A stretch of DNA of 10,503 nucleotides from Candidatus Hydrogenedentota bacterium (GTDB taxonomy: Bacteria; Hydrogenedentota; Hydrogenedentia; Hydrogenedentales; SCBR16-9). The notes under the pieces were generated by a model that was given only the letters and a program-made list of their open reading frames with translations, had not been told where the DNA came from and made no database searches. Below, piece by piece: positions 8,287 to 10,503 of this stretch; the first letter of the stretch is position 1; the number at the start of each line of letters is the position of its first letter. The position numbers were made by a program, and so were the translations under genes. Location: NCBI GenBank assembly GCA_007116095.1, contig SKJD01000464.1, forward strand, positions 1 to 10,503. The letters are read 5' to 3'.

Positions 8287-9384
8287 ATGACAAAGAAATA
8301 TACAGTCGCCCTGCTTCCCGGCGATGGCATTGGTCCGGAATTGGCGGCGGAGGCCGTGAAGGTGCTGCGGGCCGTGGAATCCGTATCCGATGTGGCGTTT
8401 GACATACAAACCGGTGACTTCGGCGGCAGCGCCTATTTCAAGCATGGCCATTCCTTTCCGGAAGCGACCAAGCAACTTTGCGACAAGGCCGACGCTATCC
8501 TCAAAGGGCCTATTGGCCTGAGCTTTGAAGAGTCCAAAAAAATACCGGTCGATGAGCAACCCGAGCGCGGAGCCCTGTTGCCCCTGCGCAAGCGTTTCAA
8601 CACCTTCGCCAACTTCCGACCGGTTTACCTGCCCCCGGAGCTGGCCCACTTCTCTCCGCTCAAGCCCCATGTGGTGGAGGGCGGTATCGACATCATGATG
8701 ATTCGCGAGTTGGTCGGTGGTCTTTATTTTGGAAAGAAAATCCGGAGCGTGAATGAGGCCGGCAAGCGCCAGGTTATCGAGCATCTGGAGTACGACGAAG
8801 ATCAGATCAAGGCGATCATGCATGTGGCCTTCCAGGAAGCGATGGGTCGGAAGAAAGTTCTGCACAATGTCCATAAGAGCAACGTGCTCAAGTCGAGTGT
8901 GCTCTGGAACGAGGTGCTGGAGGAAGTGGCCACGGAATACCCCGAAGTCGAGGTTAAGCAGATAATCGTCGACGCCGCCGCCACGGCCCTGGTGATCAAT
9001 CCCCGTCAGTTCGACGTGATGGTCATGGAGAACATGTTCGGCGATATCCTGAGTGATCTTGGGGGCGGTATTCTCGGTTCACTGGGATTGATGCCGTCCG
9101 CCTGTGTCGGCCCGGAGAAGGCCTACTACGAGCCCTCACACGGCTCCGCGCCGGATATTGCGGGCAAGGGTATCGCCAACCCCTACAGCATGTTGGGTTC
9201 CGTGGCGATGATGCTCGACAAGAGCTTTGGTCTCAAGACCGAGTCCCGCAAGATTTGGGACGCCATGCGGCATGTCTTCGGCGCCGGCATCACAACCGCC
9301 GACCTACGCGATCCGGAGGGCAAGCTTACGATCATAAAAACCGCCGAATTCGGCGACAAGGTGGTCGAGGCGATTACCAAGTAA
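8287..9384 (+). CDS. leuB: 3-isopropylmalate dehydrogenase (isocitrate/isopropylmalate dehydrogenase family)
   Basis: LeuB oxidises and decarboxylates (2R,3S)-3-isopropylmalate with NAD+ to 2-oxoisocaproate in cytosolic leucine biosynthesis. This 365-residue protein has normal family length and motifs: LLPGDGIGPE (9-18), the substrate arginines in LLPLRKRF (Arg101), ANFRP (Arg111) and MIRELVGGLYFGK (Arg140, Tyr147), catalytic Lys197 in VHKSNVL, the metal-binding aspartates Asp229 (IIVDAAA) and Asp253/Asp257 (FGDILSD), and the NAD-loop EPSHGSAPDIAGKGIANP (282-299). The RELVGGLYFG loop is typical of isopropylmalate rather than isocitrate enzymes. VHKSNVL in place of the usual VDKANVL is more like isocitrate or homoisocitrate enzymes, so a related beta-decarboxylating activity cannot be fully excluded. 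The start has GAGGG about 6 nt upstream. It lies 48 bp after the TolC-like gene and ends before a strong terminator; no other leu gene is in the window. Confidence 0.92.
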   Translation: MTKKYTVALLPGDGIGPELAAEAVKVLRAVESVSDVAFDIQTGDFGGSAYFKHGHSFPEATKQLCDKADAILKGPIGLSFEESKKIPVDEQPERGALLPLRKRFNTFANFRPVYLPPELAHFSPLKPHVVEGGIDIMMIRELVGGLYFGKKIRSVNEAGKRQVIEHLEYDEDQIKAIMHVAFQEAMGRKKVLHNVHKSNVLKSSVLWNEVLEEVATEYPEVEVKQIIVDAAATALVINPRQFDVMVMENMFGDILSDLGGGILGSLGLMPSACVGPEKAYYEPSHGSAPDIAGKGIANPYSMLGSVAMMLDKSFGLKTESRKIWDAMRHVFGAGITTADLRDPEGKLTIIKTAEFGDKVVEAITK

Positions 9385-9431
9385 CGTTCACGGCAGATGG
9401 GAGCGACAGCTCCGACAGACATACACACCCC

Positions 9432-9463
9432 GGGCGGCAAGGCTATGGCTTTGCCGCCCTTTT
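9432..9463 (+). terminator. Intrinsic terminator after leuB
   Basis: GGGCGGCAAGGC (9432-9443) and GCTTTGCCGCCC (9448-9459) form a 12-bp stem with one G-T wobble and a TATG loop, followed directly by TTTT. It starts 48 bp after the leuB stop codon, the expected place for ending a tolC-like/leuB transcript. Confidence 0.9.
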
Positions 9464-9720
9464 GCATTCGTGCACTTCTTCAAAAAATTCCTGCCTATTG
9501 CGCGAAAAAAATTACATCTGTTTGCGATTCCTCCTTTCTCATTTTTTTGCTCTCGCCTGTTGCGCTTTTCACAGCTTGCCTGTTGTTTACAGAATGGTGT
9601 GCAGTGATCACTTCAAAGCCTGCGTATACTGTGTTCGAGATAATAGAATAAGTGTCTTTTACTGACAATATCGGTAATGTTGTGCTTGTTGAAGTAATTG
9701 CTATTTATGTATTTGAGAGC

Positions 9721-9750
9721 TTGCAAAGCAGCGTAAACCTTTTGTATACA
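9721..9750 (+). promoter_or_regulatory. Possible promoter for the pilin gene
   Basis: TTGCAA (9721-9726) and TATACA (9745-9750) are separated by 18 bp and each matches four of six consensus bases. Transcription would start near 9757 and leave a leader of about 260 nt. The match is moderate and there are other AT-rich candidates nearby. Confidence 0.35.
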
Positions 9751-9794
9751 GTAGGCGTCCCATTGGGAAATCGTACGAAGTTTTCAACGCAACC

Positions 9795-9809
9795 TGGATT
9801 CGGAATCCA
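9795..9809. repeat. Perfect 15-bp palindrome in the pilin leader
   Basis: TGGATTC (9795-9801) and GAATCCA (9803-9809) are exact inverted copies around one central G. The words CCTGGATTC and AATCCACAT each recur once further downstream (9896-9904 and 9852-9860), so alternative pairings are possible. Function is unknown. Confidence 0.6.
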
Positions 9810-10018
9810 CATGCCACAGCAATCGAAGGTGCGACGAAGCCTTTGCGCAGCAATCCACATTTCCCTTTTGTCCGCCGGATGAGAATCGCAACACGCCTGG
9901 ATTCCTTCCTGATTGCCGCCCGATTCGCGATGGTATGAGAGGAGTATGCTTAAGGTACAGATAGCTGTGATTAGTAGGATTGAATCAAACGGAATCTTAA
10001 AAAGGAGATTGTAGTAAT

Positions 10019-10503
<485 letters not shown>

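Larger units (their letters stand above)
9464..10018. other. Intergenic region and probable leader before the pilin gene
   Basis: This 555-bp region has no supported gene. The stretch just after the terminator is AT-rich (23 of 60 G+C at 9481-9540 by hand count), unlike the GC-rich genes around it. Open frames of 76-84 codons here start inside the terminator or lack ribosome binding sites and show no family signature. The right half (9790-9920) contains several short self-complementary words that could fold as a structured mRNA leader. Confidence 0.55.

Noticed and set aside
9397..9651. Small plus-strand open frame with one hydrophobic stretch (84 codons)
   Set aside because: Its beginning runs through the leuB terminator stem, it has no ribosome binding site, and its composition follows the AT-rich background.

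Overview
The window is chromosomal DNA of ordinary housekeeping character from a Gram-negative (diderm) bacterium of moderately high GC. The diderm call rests on a TolC-like outer-membrane factor, a periplasmic HtrA/Deg protease and a membrane protein of the lipid A biosynthesis N-terminal (Lab_N) family. The incomplete last gene is a class III-signal pseudopilin of the kind that is strongly expanded in the Planctomycetes-Verrucomicrobia-Lentisphaerae group, Hydrogenedentes and Armatimonadetes. That, with a CIRCE-controlled groESL, suggests such a lineage. This is a weak taxonomic inference, since no rRNA gene is present.

Layout, left to right. (1) Minus strand, 1-1942: groES then groEL (GroEL C-terminus cut off by the window edge), preceded by a sigma70-type promoter overlapping a near-perfect CIRCE operator, with a long leader holding a strong GC-rich hairpin. 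(2) Plus strand, 2317-4104: a 7-TM-like protein made of two Lab_N repeats, then a secreted helical protein of unknown function. (3) Minus strand, 4132-5298: an HtrA/Deg serine protease with an intact triad and one PDZ domain, converging on the unknown secreted gene. (4) Plus strand, 5580-6002: a compact single-domain MazG-type nucleotide pyrophosphohydrolase. (5) Plus strand, 6343-9384: a TolC-family outer-membrane factor with an unusual acidic N-terminal extension, followed 48 bp later by a LeuB-type decarboxylating dehydrogenase that ends at a clear intrinsic terminator. (6) Plus strand, 10019 to the end: a truncated pseudopilin gene behind a long, partly AT-rich leader with self-complementary words.

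Functionally, groESL, htrA and mazG are general protein- and nucleotide-quality-control genes. The Lab_N, TolC-like and unknown secreted proteins belong to the envelope. I see no single pathway tying the genes together, and no CRISPR array, insertion sequence, tRNA, phage or defence module. I do not see strong evidence for an undescribed multi-gene system. The most interesting single item is the tandem Lab_N protein, whose predicted 3+1+3 membrane layout with an exact 130-residue repeat offset resembles SWEET transporters.
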